Positions 36,249 through 45,639 of a DNA stretch of 64,000 nucleotides are shown here, in pieces. Under the pieces are notes generated by a model. It saw only the letters and a program-made list of their open reading frames with translations. It was not told the DNA's origin and searched no databases. This DNA is from Aliagarivorans marinus DSM 23064 (GTDB lineage Bacteria > Pseudomonadota > Gammaproteobacteria > Enterobacterales > Celerinatantimonadaceae), in assembly GCF_000429485.1 (NCBI RefSeq), contig NZ_AUBY01000008.1:62001-126000 (forward strand). The letters run 5' to 3'. Position numbers and translations under genes: made by a program. Numbering within the stretch: the first letter of the stretch is position 1; each line of letters opens with the position of its first letter.

Positions 36249-37511
36249 TTACTCCTTACCCACGCCATGTAATATCATCAAGCGCGCCTCCCCAGACCAC
36301 GCCTTAAACTTGGCAAGGTAGATGTCCCCGTTCTCTCCCATCAAGTTATTGCCGGAATAGACATCATCGGGCAAGCTCGCAACCCGGGTTACCTCAGCGC
36401 TTTCGATATCGTAGCGGAACAAGTCGCTATGTTTGCCCGCTGGCAACGCGTAGATGGCCCTCTCATCTTGGGAAAGAATGATGTCGTAGAGGAAATGAGC
36501 ACGCAGGCTCTCTCCTACCTCTGCGCTGGCTACAATCACATCGCCAAGGTCACTGACCTTGCCACTGGCGGTGTCCAACGCGAACAACCCGCCATTTACG
36601 GTCGAGATATAGATGGTATCGCCTGCTTTGGTATGGGCTTGGCCGGCCCAAAAGCCGTTATTAAACTGTTGGTCGGTCTCGCTCAGCGTCCCGCTTTTGG
36701 TGTCATAGACCCACATATTGAAGCGCTGGTTGCGCTCCTCGGTACGTTCAGTGCCGCGGTACAAATAGACCTTGCCGTGCTTATCGACAATCACCTCTCT
36801 ACTAAGCGGGTTACCCAACTGCCACGGGATGCCCTCAACGATACGAGGCTCATTGAGCTGGTTGATATCGAGAAACACCATGTTGTAGTGGGGATGGCTT
36901 ATGCCGACCAGCTGCTTTGACGGCGCATCATAAGCGAGTCCGACAATCCCTTCATGCTCAAGCACCACGCCACCGGACATCACGGCACTAACATCACGGA
37001 ACACGCCTGTCTCCATGTCGTATTCATAGAGGTGGGCGCCGCGATAGTTAGGCAGTTCATCGATCTCGCGCTTGAAATCATGGAAGCTCTGGGAGGCCAT
37101 ATACATCTTGCTACCCACTTGAACGATCTCGGTGTGTCCTTTAGGAATGGCCTCACCCGGCAGCAGATTGCCCGCTTGCTGGGAGGCCATCATCATGCTG
37201 CCAATAAGACGGCGCTGCTCGGTGTGAGGGTCATAGGAGTATGTGACAAAGTCTTCGAGCCCATCGCTACGCAAACTGGTCCAGCCGATGTAGATGCGCC
37301 CTCGGTCATCCATGCCCATGCCATTCCATGACTGATTAAGCTGGTAGCCCGCTGGCGCAATATCGTCGAAGCTAATGTAGCTGTACTCAAGGCCGCTTTC
37401 AGTGACGTAGCGTTGGATGTAATCTGCTGAATCACTGCCCGCCCCGGCAAAACTACTTAAAGGGGCACACAGCCCTACTGAGAACCAAAACAAGTACCAC
37501 GTCTTACTCAT
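36249..37511 (-). CDS. Secreted beta-propeller-like protein, unknown function
   Basis: A 420-residue exported protein: signal peptide ending LSSFAGA, then repeats of about 45-55 residues with propeller-type strands (e.g. MDDRGRIYIGWTS, VDKHGKVYLYRG, KAGDTIYISTVNGGLFALDTASGKV split by loops, ENGDIYLAKF). These suggest a six- or seven-bladed propeller. There is no catalytic signature. It stands alone: the SDR converges on it and the GGDEF/EAL gene is 360 bp away. I do not recognise a named family. Confidence 0.7.
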   Translation of the reverse strand: MSKTWYLFWFSVGLCAPLSSFAGAGSDSADYIQRYVTESGLEYSYISFDDIAPAGYQLNQSWNGMGMDDRGRIYIGWTSLRSDGLEDFVTYSYDPHTEQRRLIGSMMMASQQAGNLLPGEAIPKGHTEIVQVGSKMYMASQSFHDFKREIDELPNYRGAHLYEYDMETGVFRDVSAVMSGGVVLEHEGIVGLAYDAPSKQLVGISHPHYNMVFLDINQLNEPRIVEGIPWQLGNPLSREVIVDKHGKVYLYRGTERTEERNQRFNMWVYDTKSGTLSETDQQFNNGFWAGQAHTKAGDTIYISTVNGGLFALDTASGKVSDLGDVIVASAEVGESLRAHFLYDIILSQDERAIYALPAGKHSDLFRYDIESAEVTRVASLPDDVYSGNNLMGENGDIYLAKFKAWSGEARLMILHGVGKE

Positions 37512-37874
37512 CTACCACTCCTTAGACACCTTGATCGAGCAACCTCGCTTGTTCTAGGTGTTCAATGATAGCGACTGAGTAAAAACAGGTGAACCAATTA
37601 CCTATATAAATAAAGCATTCATCACTAAATATTTCTAACGCTACGTGGAGTTGAACAACTACGCTGTTCAGCCGACATTCGCTTATGAGCCTTTGTTGGC
37701 CAGCCAAACAATGCCGAGCACACCGGCGAGATAAAGAGAGTAAACAACGATTAAACTGGTCATCCTTGCACCATTAGAGGAGTGTTTTACCACAAGGTAA
37801 ACTAACGAGATGGATAGGCTAGATCCAGTTTGTGACCAGTTAATGACAAGCCCCGCTAACGCTACCTCCGAACA
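37512..37874. other. Spacer upstream of propeller gene, with a possible 26-aa ORF
   Basis: About 360 bp with no established gene. On the minus strand 37683-37763 encodes a 26-residue, strongly hydrophobic peptide (MTSLIVVYSLYLAGVLGIVW then LANKGS), which resembles a single-helix small membrane protein. AAGG directly abuts its ATG, too close for a normal RBS. Otherwise the region must contain the promoter of the propeller gene. Confidence 0.35.
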
Positions 37875-40706
37875 TCATTTTGCTTGCGCCACGCAGGGTT
37901 CGGGGCGACCTAAGCCGTAGCCTTGCGCATAATCCACCCCAATCTCCCTGAGGATGGCTTCAATCTCTTGGTTCTCGACAAACTCAGCAGTGGTCTGCAT
38001 ATTCATGAGCCTAGCGATGGCATGAATCGATTCGACAATCGCCCGATCAGAGGGCTCAGTGACGATGTTGCGTACTAGCGAGCCATCAATCTTCAGATAG
38101 TCGACCGGTAGCTGTTTGAGGTAGCCAAACGATGAGGTGCCACTGCCAAAATCATCCAGCGCAAAGCGAATACCTAGTTTCTTCATCTGACCGATAAACG
38201 ATAAGGCCTTAGAGATATGCGAGATTGCTGCTGTTTCGGTGATCTCAAAGCAGATGTTCGCTGGATTTACCCCCGATTGGGCGAGCAGATCGCGTACCTC
38301 TTCCACCAAATCCTCGTTGGTTAAACTGATACCAGAGAGGTTGATCGACACGACGGTATTGCCGTCGGGGAAGAAGTTGAAGTAGTTCTCAAACACCGAT
38401 TTGAGCACCCACTTGTCGATAAGCTTGATCACCCCATGCTTCTCTGCTGCCGGCACAAACACCGCCGGAGACACTTCAGTGCCATGCTCATCGCGATAAC
38501 GCAGCAGGATCTCACAACGCGCTTGGCCGGCTCCCCGCTCCTGCAGCGGCACAATCACCTGCTTGGCCAGATAGAACTTGCCCTGCTGCAGCGCCTGTCC
38601 GATGTTGGCGATGTAGCCCATCTGTAGTTGATCGTTGTACAGTTCATCGTTATCGGGATCGGCCAGATACACCTGCTCACGCCCGCGCTCCTTGGCCTTG
38701 TAACAGCTGAGGTCGGCCTTGCTCAGTAGCTCGGTCTCATTGAGCTGGCTGCTCACCTGCACCATGCCGATGCTCACTCCCACATCGAAATGGCGCTGCT
38801 GCCACTGGAACTTGTAATCACCAACCCGCTTAACGATCAACTCACAGCAGGCCATGGCCTGCTTAGCATCCTTACCGATTTGCAGCAGGCCAAACTCATC
38901 CCCGCCCAAACGCCCCAGCACGTCAGCATCTGTAACACAGCCTTTAATTACGGTTGCGACCTCCGCCAACATGGCATCGCCAATCAGATGGCCAACGGTA
39001 TCGTTCACCAGCTTGAAACGATCCAGGTCCAGGAAGCAGACAAAGGCATGGTCGCCCTCGTTGAACTGCTGATTAACATAGTCGGCCAGCTTCTCATTGA
39101 AGAAGTTACGGTTAAACAAGCCGGTCAGTGAGTCAAAGTTCGCCTGATAAGCGACTTTCTCCGAAAGCAGATACTCTTGGGTAATCTCCTTGGTAATGCC
39201 GCGGAAGCCCTTATATTCGCGGCTGCTGTTGAACACCGGCTTGCCCACCAAGGTGTAGATCCGCAGGTCATTCTCATCGAAGCGCACCTTAAACAGCAGG
39301 TGATGAAAAGCACTGTGGTGGGCCAAGTGATGCTCCAAACGGCGCAGCGGGAAATCGACCGAGGAGCGCCCCTTCACCAACTCACTGAAGGTCTTGCCGA
39401 GGATTGAATCCACCGTGAGGCCAAAGGGCTGGCGAGTATCCCCCGATATGTACGAGAAACGATTATCAATCGAGGTCTCCCAAAAGATATTGGCGCCGGC
39501 AAGCGCCAAGTCTCGGTAGCGATGCTCGTTCTCCACCAAGATCTTTCGGTTACGGTTACCACGACGGATGATCTCTATCAGCAAGATGATGACCACCACC
39601 GCCACCACAAACACCGTAGAGACCAGCCACACCATCAGTCGGTATTTCTGGTAGAAACTGGGCTCTTGATTGAGCAGCACCACATCGCCCGGGAGCTTGT
39701 CGACATTCAGGCGATGAGTCCCCAGCTTGAGCGCATCGAAATACCAAATGCTCTCCACCAAAGTAATCGGCTCAATGCTGTCTACCGGATCGCCATGGAG
39801 GATACGATTGATTAAGCCAGAAGCCTGCTTGGCATGCTCAACACCGCTTAGCTCGTGCGCCCCCACTGCGCCATGATCGATGGTGGTAATCGCGATGGTA
39901 AATAAAGGATTGGGTATCCACTTATAGAGCAGCTCAACCCCGCCATTCCAGCTGATCAGCGCATTGTTGCGCTCAGAAGCAACCAGCTGGCCTATCAGAA
40001 ACACAGGAACATGCGAGTCAACCTCACTAAAGCTCTTTATCACCTCGTCATCGCGCAGATCTTCAAATACGATTAACTCAGAAGGCCCTCCATCAGCTTC
40101 CTGCGCTTGCAAGATCTTCGAGAGGTTGGCGCGACCCGTAGAAGAGCTGTCCGACACTACCACTAAGCGGTCAGAGCCACTTATGCGGCTGATATCAATG
40201 GCGGTCTGGGTTAGATCGCGATTTTCAAACACCCCGGTCATACCCGGAGTATCAATCACCGCTTGGTCGACTTTATTGATCCCCAGATACACCAGCGGCA
40301 CCTCGGGGAAAAAATCGGCGCGATGTTGTTTGATAAGGTTGAATGCTGGGTCATCGGAGACAACGATCACCTCTAAATCCAGTAAACGGTATTTTTGCTT
40401 GAGGTAATCGAGAAAGACTTGGCGATACTCACCGCCGGGGTAGCGTTTAGCATCCAGATATTCATGGTGGATCTGCGTATCTTCATCCATCGATAAGGCT
40501 TCATCAAAGCCCTGCTTAAGAAAACGCGTCCAACCATGTTCACTATGGTAGGAGTGGATCAGCAGTACACTGTGATCAGCAAAAACCGGAAAGCTGGTTA
40601 TGGTAAGCAGCACCAATAAACGCAGCCAATAAGCAAAACACCGAGGGAACATCCCGCCACCGAACAAACCTATGCAAGTGACAAGTATTGGGCGGCCAAT
40701 TCGCAT
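37875..40706 (-). CDS. GGDEF/EAL protein with periplasmic ABC-type sensor and PAS domain
   Basis: A 943-residue membrane protein. Order: signal/anchor, a periplasmic binding-protein-like domain (about 45-350; HSVLLIHSYHSEHGWT is typical), a membrane helix about 356-378, a PAS domain about 395-510, GGDEF about 530-690 with RLGGDEFGLL near 600, and EAL about 700-935. In the EAL domain the name motif is EIL (CEILLRYRD), DDFGSG is present, and QGYGLGRP closes it. The inhibitory site is lost (TDAD instead of RxxD). Most likely a phosphodiesterase or dual enzyme. The start is uncertain: a Met at 40652 gives a cleaner signal peptide. Neither has a good RBS. Confidence 0.9.
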   Translation of the reverse strand: MRIGRPILVTCIGLFGGGMFPRCFAYWLRLLVLLTITSFPVFADHSVLLIHSYHSEHGWTRFLKQGFDEALSMDEDTQIHHEYLDAKRYPGGEYRQVFLDYLKQKYRLLDLEVIVVSDDPAFNLIKQHRADFFPEVPLVYLGINKVDQAVIDTPGMTGVFENRDLTQTAIDISRISGSDRLVVVSDSSSTGRANLSKILQAQEADGGPSELIVFEDLRDDEVIKSFSEVDSHVPVFLIGQLVASERNNALISWNGGVELLYKWIPNPLFTIAITTIDHGAVGAHELSGVEHAKQASGLINRILHGDPVDSIEPITLVESIWYFDALKLGTHRLNVDKLPGDVVLLNQEPSFYQKYRLMVWLVSTVFVVAVVVIILLIEIIRRGNRNRKILVENEHRYRDLALAGANIFWETSIDNRFSYISGDTRQPFGLTVDSILGKTFSELVKGRSSVDFPLRRLEHHLAHHSAFHHLLFKVRFDENDLRIYTLVGKPVFNSSREYKGFRGITKEITQEYLLSEKVAYQANFDSLTGLFNRNFFNEKLADYVNQQFNEGDHAFVCFLDLDRFKLVNDTVGHLIGDAMLAEVATVIKGCVTDADVLGRLGGDEFGLLQIGKDAKQAMACCELIVKRVGDYKFQWQQRHFDVGVSIGMVQVSSQLNETELLSKADLSCYKAKERGREQVYLADPDNDELYNDQLQMGYIANIGQALQQGKFYLAKQVIVPLQERGAGQARCEILLRYRDEHGTEVSPAVFVPAAEKHGVIKLIDKWVLKSVFENYFNFFPDGNTVVSINLSGISLTNEDLVEEVRDLLAQSGVNPANICFEITETAAISHISKALSFIGQMKKLGIRFALDDFGSGTSSFGYLKQLPVDYLKIDGSLVRNIVTEPSDRAIVESIHAIARLMNMQTTAEFVENQEIEAILREIGVDYAQGYGLGRPEPCVAQAK

Positions 40707-40829
40707 TTCGCAAACATAGCATTGATATTTTTGACTTAAAGCGTATCAACTGAAGGATTTTTCACCATTTGTCAGTCATTGCTTTTTTAACGAGCCCTCA
40801 ACGACAAACATCACCATCAAGTTGCTGGG

Positions 40830-42359
40830 TTAACCATTTGATGGTGAGTCATCTAACTGGGGACTCTGGTTGCCTGAACACCTTACCCCCCCAAAGTTCA
40901 ACTCTTCCTGAATGCACCGTTCGGCAATCCAGTGTGTGTTGTCACGAACAAAGACTTCAACGTTAGCGTACTGAGCTCCCTCAAAGAATTTAACGTGATG
41001 CAGCACCTCACCCTCAGCGGTAGTTTGTCGTCGCATCAATCGACCATGGTTGTTACCGTTAGCATCAAGTTGCTCAAAGTAGCTAACACGACCTTGTATC
41101 AACTTGACCTCTAGGGTGCTGCCATCATTTGCTCGCTCGGAGTAAGCACTGAGCATCCCCCCGTTGTACTGCCACAAAGATAGCCGCGCTCCTCTTTTAT
41201 AAAGAGCTTGGTAAGTCAGATAGCCCTCTGAGTCGTAGACTCTCGCGACTCCATCAAACCCTTTGGGTATATCAGCTAACGCATTGAAATGACGAACATC
41301 TCCAGATGCTACCGTAAAGTCCAACCAGTGGGTTTCCAACGGTATCACTCGTTGTAAGATATTCAAGTCGCGTAGATCGACACCATGAAGGTAGTTTGCT
41401 GGGCCATTGCTTGGAAGCAGTTCACACCCAGAAGCACAGCGGAAGCGCATAGCAGCACCTTGCAGCACGCCATTTTGGTAATCTACCACCGAGTAGCGGG
41501 CGTCATTATCCAGCAAGGCTATTTGCCTTCCATGAAGCAGGCCCCCCCTGTCATGCTGGCTGCACAACTGTAGAGTTCCCTTAGTAAAGGTACAAGATCG
41601 CAGGTTACCATTGGTTAAGCGGCGTTGCAGTTCGATCAGGATCCCATTCTCATCGTAGTCCCAACGCGACACTAGCTGCCCATCTACCACTTCTCCACGG
41701 TAGTAGTAGCCATTCTTCGCTTGATGGCGAATCCAGCCACTATAATCAGTCGTTATCTCACTGTGCTGAACATCAAAATCAAAGTTTTCAGGAAGCACCA
41801 ACGCATCAGCACCTAGCTGTGACCGTTCTGGAATAGTCACCAGCTCAGGAATCAACAAACGCAATACCTCATCTGAGCCTGGATTAGCACCAAAGTAAAA
41901 CGACCAGTCCGAACTAAAATACTCTCCGTTATGTTCATCCCATAGACGCAGATCACCATGTAGCACACCGTGTACATAATCACCCTCATAGCCAGACATG
42001 CCGCCTATCGCCTCAAAAAAGCTGTAACCATTTCGGAGCCCGGTTGCATCAAGGCGCTGATCAATTAGCTTTCGGCCCCCATGTTGAGTGTCGGTACGGT
42101 GCCTCAACGCACCATCTTTATACCAGTCAAGTCGAGCATACTCGTCTGTGTAGGTATTCACCCAGCCAGTTATAGGAGCAACATATCCCTCCTCCAGACC
42201 TCTTTTTTTTACCAATAGTCCTTTATAAAACTCTAACTCTGAAGGCTGATACTGACTGGTACACCCCGTAAGTAACCCAAGTAAAAGCAATGAGGGAGCA
42301 AACTTTCCAATCAGAGCATGAGGGAGAGGGCCCAAAAAGGGGCTGGACATAAACCGCAT
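40830..42359 (-). CDS. Unrecognised lipoprotein with repeat-like strands
   Basis: A 509-residue predicted lipoprotein (SLLLLGLLTGCTS, Cys near 33). The body has repeated short strand motifs such as GYYYRGEVVDGQL, YDENGILIELQRR, YDSEGYLTYQALYKRGAR and LDANGNNHGRLMRRQ, reminiscent of MORN/YwqK-type repeats, which fold as beta hairpins. I recognise no family with certainty. Base composition looks less GC-rich than neighbours. It carries three homopolymer runs in the coding strand: A8 (near codon 51), G7 and G7. Isolated gene between the GGDEF/EAL gene and fadD. Confidence 0.65.
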   Translation of the reverse strand: MRFMSSPFLGPLPHALIGKFAPSLLLLGLLTGCTSQYQPSELEFYKGLLVKKRGLEEGYVAPITGWVNTYTDEYARLDWYKDGALRHRTDTQHGGRKLIDQRLDATGLRNGYSFFEAIGGMSGYEGDYVHGVLHGDLRLWDEHNGEYFSSDWSFYFGANPGSDEVLRLLIPELVTIPERSQLGADALVLPENFDFDVQHSEITTDYSGWIRHQAKNGYYYRGEVVDGQLVSRWDYDENGILIELQRRLTNGNLRSCTFTKGTLQLCSQHDRGGLLHGRQIALLDNDARYSVVDYQNGVLQGAAMRFRCASGCELLPSNGPANYLHGVDLRDLNILQRVIPLETHWLDFTVASGDVRHFNALADIPKGFDGVARVYDSEGYLTYQALYKRGARLSLWQYNGGMLSAYSERANDGSTLEVKLIQGRVSYFEQLDANGNNHGRLMRRQTTAEGEVLHHVKFFEGAQYANVEVFVRDNTHWIAERCIQEELNFGGVRCSGNQSPQLDDSPSNG

Positions 42360-42501
42360 TCCTAACTTTACTGCATGAATTATAAAGCTTTCTACCTTGG
42401 GGTGAGCAGTATGTCAATTGTTGGTTATAACGCTTTAGAAACCTAGACACGTGGGCATTAGCCAGCATAAGACCTTATTTCGTTTTTATGCATGCAGATA
42501 C

Positions 42502-42529
42502 AACAAGGGCTGCCAACGCAGCCCTTGTT
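42502..42529 (-). terminator. Terminator after fadD
   Basis: AACAAGGGCTGC / GCAGCCCTTGTT is a perfect 12-bp stem with a 4-nt loop, 16 nt past the fadD stop. The following minus-strand bases (GTATC) are not a good T run, but the stem is strong. Confidence 0.75.
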
Positions 42530-42544
42530 CAGTTGAGTTCGCGC

Positions 42545-44209
42545 TTAATCGCGCAGCTCTTTGCGCAAGATTTTACCCACATTCGACTTTGGCAGCTCAT
42601 CGCGGAACTCGTACAACTTCGGTACCTTGTAACCGGTCAGGTGCTTCTTACAGTGGGCTTTTAGCTCGGCTTCGGTCATATCCGCCTTGGTGGTAACGAA
42701 CAGCTTCACGCGCTCGCCTGCCACCTCATCGGCTACACCCACGGCTGCGGCTTCGATGACCTTCGGATGCAAGGTGGCCACTTCTTCAATCTCGCTAGGG
42801 AACACGTTAAAGCCCGACACCAGGATCATATCTTTCTTACGGTCTTCGATATTGAAGTAACCGCGCTGGTCCATACGGCAGATATCTCCGGTAGCAATCC
42901 AGCCATCGGCAGACATAATCGCGTCGGTTTCGGCTTGGTTGTTCCAGTAGCCCAGCATCACCTGCGGGCCTTTCACCTGTAGCTCACCGGCTTCACCCAC
43001 TGGCAATACGCCGCCATTCTCACCCACTACGCGCATCTCGGTGCTCGGCATAGGTACGCCGATGGTCGGCTCGAAGGTTTGGGTGGTGTGGATGTTGGCC
43101 GCAACCACTGGCGAGCACTCAGTCAGGCCATAGCCCTCTACAATCGGCATGCCGGTCACTTCCTGCCACTTCTCCGCAACGTGCTGCTGGGTCGCCATAC
43201 CACCGGCGATGGTGAAGCGAGCGCGGCTAAAGTCGAGGGCACAGAAGCCTTTATGGTTAAGCAGACCATTGAACAGGGTGTTCAGGCCAAAAATCATGGT
43301 GAAGGGGTATTTCGCCAAGTCGCTAACAAAGCCGTCTAGGTCGCGCGGGTTAGTAATCAGCAGGTTGTTACCACCCAGGAACATAATCATCATCATGCTC
43401 ACGGTGTTAGCGAAGATATGGTATAGCGGCAGCGGCGTTACGGCATGCTCTTTATCATGCAGGGTGCGCGGGCCGAAGTGAGCGAACACTTGCAGTACGT
43501 TAGCCACTACGTTGCGATGGGTCAGCATGGCGCCTTTGGCCACACCGGTGGTACCGCCGGTGTATTGCAAGTAGGCCAAATCGTCGCCTTTAAGCTCGGG
43601 GCGACGGTACTCCAGCTTCTTACCTTCGGTGATGGCGCGGCGCAGCGAGATGGCGCCCGGCAGATTGTACTTCGGCACCATCTTCTTCACATACTTCACC
43701 ACAAAGTTCACCAAAGTGCGCTTATGCGGCGCCAGTGAATCACCGATATGGGTGAGGATGATATGGCGTACCGAAGTCTCGTCGATCACCTGTTGCAGGC
43801 TGTTACCAAAGTTGGTCACTGCCACAATCGCGGTTGCACCAGAGTCGCGCAGTTGGTGCTTAAGCTCGCGCGGGGTATACAGCGGGTTAACGTTAACCAC
43901 CACCAGGCCGGCTCGAATCGCGCCAAACAGCGCAATCGGGTACTGCAGCAGGTTAGGCATCATCAGGGCGATGCGCTCGCCGGGCTTCATGCGTAGGTAG
44001 TTTTGCAGGTAAGCGGCGAAGGCGCGGCTTTGCTGCTCTAAGTCTTGGTAGGACAGCTCGTGGCCCATGTTCACAAAGGCCGATTTAGCACCATGACGGG
44101 AACAACTGTCTTCAAACAGATCCATGATGCTGGGAAACTGCTCCGCATCAATAAACTCTGGGACATCTGCCGGATAGCTATCCAGCCAAGGTTTGTTCGA
44201 CTTGTTCAT
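42545..44209 (-). CDS. fadD: Long-chain fatty acid-CoA ligase FadD
   Basis: Activates fatty acids to acyl-CoA with ATP at the inner membrane, the entry step to beta-oxidation. AMP-binding motif YTGGTTGVAKGAMLTHRN near residue 217, GYGLTECSPVV near residue 359, and the FadD/FACS signature GWIATGDICRMDQRGYFNIEDR split near 438-460. The C-terminal lysine is in SNVGKILRKELRD. Length 554 fits FadD. It stands alone with a perfect palindrome 155 bp upstream. Confidence 0.95.
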   Translation of the reverse strand: MNKSNKPWLDSYPADVPEFIDAEQFPSIMDLFEDSCSRHGAKSAFVNMGHELSYQDLEQQSRAFAAYLQNYLRMKPGERIALMMPNLLQYPIALFGAIRAGLVVVNVNPLYTPRELKHQLRDSGATAIVAVTNFGNSLQQVIDETSVRHIILTHIGDSLAPHKRTLVNFVVKYVKKMVPKYNLPGAISLRRAITEGKKLEYRRPELKGDDLAYLQYTGGTTGVAKGAMLTHRNVVANVLQVFAHFGPRTLHDKEHAVTPLPLYHIFANTVSMMMIMFLGGNNLLITNPRDLDGFVSDLAKYPFTMIFGLNTLFNGLLNHKGFCALDFSRARFTIAGGMATQQHVAEKWQEVTGMPIVEGYGLTECSPVVAANIHTTQTFEPTIGVPMPSTEMRVVGENGGVLPVGEAGELQVKGPQVMLGYWNNQAETDAIMSADGWIATGDICRMDQRGYFNIEDRKKDMILVSGFNVFPSEIEEVATLHPKVIEAAAVGVADEVAGERVKLFVTTKADMTEAELKAHCKKHLTGYKVPKLYEFRDELPKSNVGKILRKELRD

Positions 44210-44363
44210 AGTGTTAGCTGCCTACTTTGCCGCGGTATCCAAGGCTAAGTGCCCTGAATACCACATTTTTATTAGTGAATCCGAGCTAAAAACTCTGCCC
44301 GGTGGTGAACGGCCGAAAGATTATCCTAACCGACCATCGAAAGTCAGTAGCCCATTTCAAAGT

Positions 44364-44381
44364 TTTGTCCGCTCGGACAAA
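44364..44381. promoter_or_regulatory. Palindromic operator-like site upstream of fadD
   Basis: TTTGTCCG-CT-CGGACAAA is a perfect 8+2+8 palindrome about 155 bp before the fadD start. It does not look like the E. coli FadR site. Fatty-acid genes in other proteobacteria are controlled by TetR-family repressors that bind such palindromes, so this is a candidate site of that kind. Confidence 0.5.
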
Positions 44382-44607
44382 TTACATGCAACTTTTTGCC
44401 AAAAACGCTGCTTTTTCACGCAATTCGCGATCTGGTTGGAGGAGTTAAACAACCTTCACAGTAGCGCTTCAAGGCAGGCGGGCTCTGGGCTTACACGTGT
44501 TCGCCGAATAAAAGTCGGCCGCCAAATCATGTGAACTTAACGATAGCGCAACACTTTGACGGAAAGCGGTCAGTGCTTGAGGTAATCGCTTCTGTTGCAG
44601 ATAAAAC

Positions 44608-44629
44608 AATGCCACCCGCAGGTGGCATT
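44608..44629 (-). terminator. Terminator of the opp operon
   Basis: AATGCCACC / GGTGGCATT is a 9-bp stem with a CGCA loop, followed on the minus strand by GTTTTATC, 21 nt past the oppF stop. Confidence 0.8.
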
Positions 44630-44649
44630 AATTAACACTCAATAGAGAG

Positions 44650-45639
44650 TTAGCAGCTACGAAGCAAACAGCTAACCTGATGCTCCTCGCCACCAGCCAG
44701 CTCCGGCTTATGCTGCGCGCATTGCGCTTGCGCCAAGGGGCAGCGAGTGCGGAACACACAACCCGAGGGCGGGTTGATCGGTGATGGTAGCTCCCCTTCC
44801 AGCAGCTGGATGGTTTTGCTTTGCTCAATATCCGGGTCGGGGATCGGCACTGCCGATAGCAAGGCCTCGGTGTAAGGGTGAGTCGGCTTGGCAAACAGCG
44901 CTTCACTGCTGGCCAGCTCCACCGCATTACCTAGGTACATTACCAACACCCGATCGGAGATATGCTTCACTACCGACAGGTCGTGGGCAATAAAGATAAG
45001 GCTTAGCCCCATCTCGCGCTGTAGCTCTTTGAGTAGGTTCACCACCTGCGCCTGAATCGACACATCCAGCGCCGAAACCGGCTCATCACAAATCACCAAC
45101 TTAGGTTCGAGAATCAAGGCCCGGGCAATCCCGATACGCTGACACTGTCCCCCCGAGAACTCGTGCGGATAGCGGTTGATTACGTTGGGCAGCAGGCCGA
45201 CTTTAATCATCATCGCCTGCACCCGCTGTTTGACCTCATCACGGCCCAGCTGTGGGTAGAAGGTACGCAGCGGCTCGGCAATAATGTCGCCGATGGTCAT
45301 GCGCGGGTTTAGCGAGGCCAGCGGGTCCTGGAAAATCATCTGGATCTCTTTGCGCTTCTCGCGCAGCGAGCCCTTATCCAGCTCGGTGAGATCTTGCCCC
45401 AGCCAAACCACCTTACCGGCTTCGCTGGGCACCAGACCAATCACCGCGCGGGCAAAGGTCGACTTACCACAGCCCGACTCCCCCACTACGCCAAGGGTTT
45501 CGCCCTCAAATAACTTGAGCGATACCCCATCCACTGCTTTTAGCAGCTTAGGCTTGGCCCATGGCAGGCCTTTGCTATCTTTGATCTTGAAGTGAACCTG
45601 CAGGTCCTGCACATCCAATAACAGTTTTTGCTCAGCCAT
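44650..45639 (-). CDS. oppF: Oligopeptide ABC transporter ATPase OppF
   Basis: Cytoplasmic ATPase of the oligopeptide importer. Walker A GESGCGKST near residue 54, signature FSGGQCQRIG near residue 165, Walker B LVICDEPVSALD, and the C-terminal oligopeptide-transporter extension with CVFRTRCPLAQAQC, whose Cys residues are typical of the family (an iron-sulfur-like Cys motif). It starts in a TAATG overlap with the oppD stop. Last gene of oppABCDF. Confidence 0.95.
   Translation of the reverse strand: MAEQKLLLDVQDLQVHFKIKDSKGLPWAKPKLLKAVDGVSLKLFEGETLGVVGESGCGKSTFARAVIGLVPSEAGKVVWLGQDLTELDKGSLREKRKEIQMIFQDPLASLNPRMTIGDIIAEPLRTFYPQLGRDEVKQRVQAMMIKVGLLPNVINRYPHEFSGGQCQRIGIARALILEPKLVICDEPVSALDVSIQAQVVNLLKELQREMGLSLIFIAHDLSVVKHISDRVLVMYLGNAVELASSEALFAKPTHPYTEALLSAVPIPDPDIEQSKTIQLLEGELPSPINPPSGCVFRTRCPLAQAQCAQHKPELAGGEEHQVSCLLRSC

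Larger units (their letters stand above)
44210..44649. other. Spacer between fadD and oppF
   Basis: About 440 bp. It holds the fadD promoter region with a palindrome (44364-44381) and the opp operon terminator (44608-44629). I see no credible gene. Confidence 0.6.

Noticed and set aside
37522-37707. Minus-strand 61-codon frame upstream of the propeller gene
   Set aside because: No RBS and no protein-like pattern; it overlaps the better small hydrophobic candidate.
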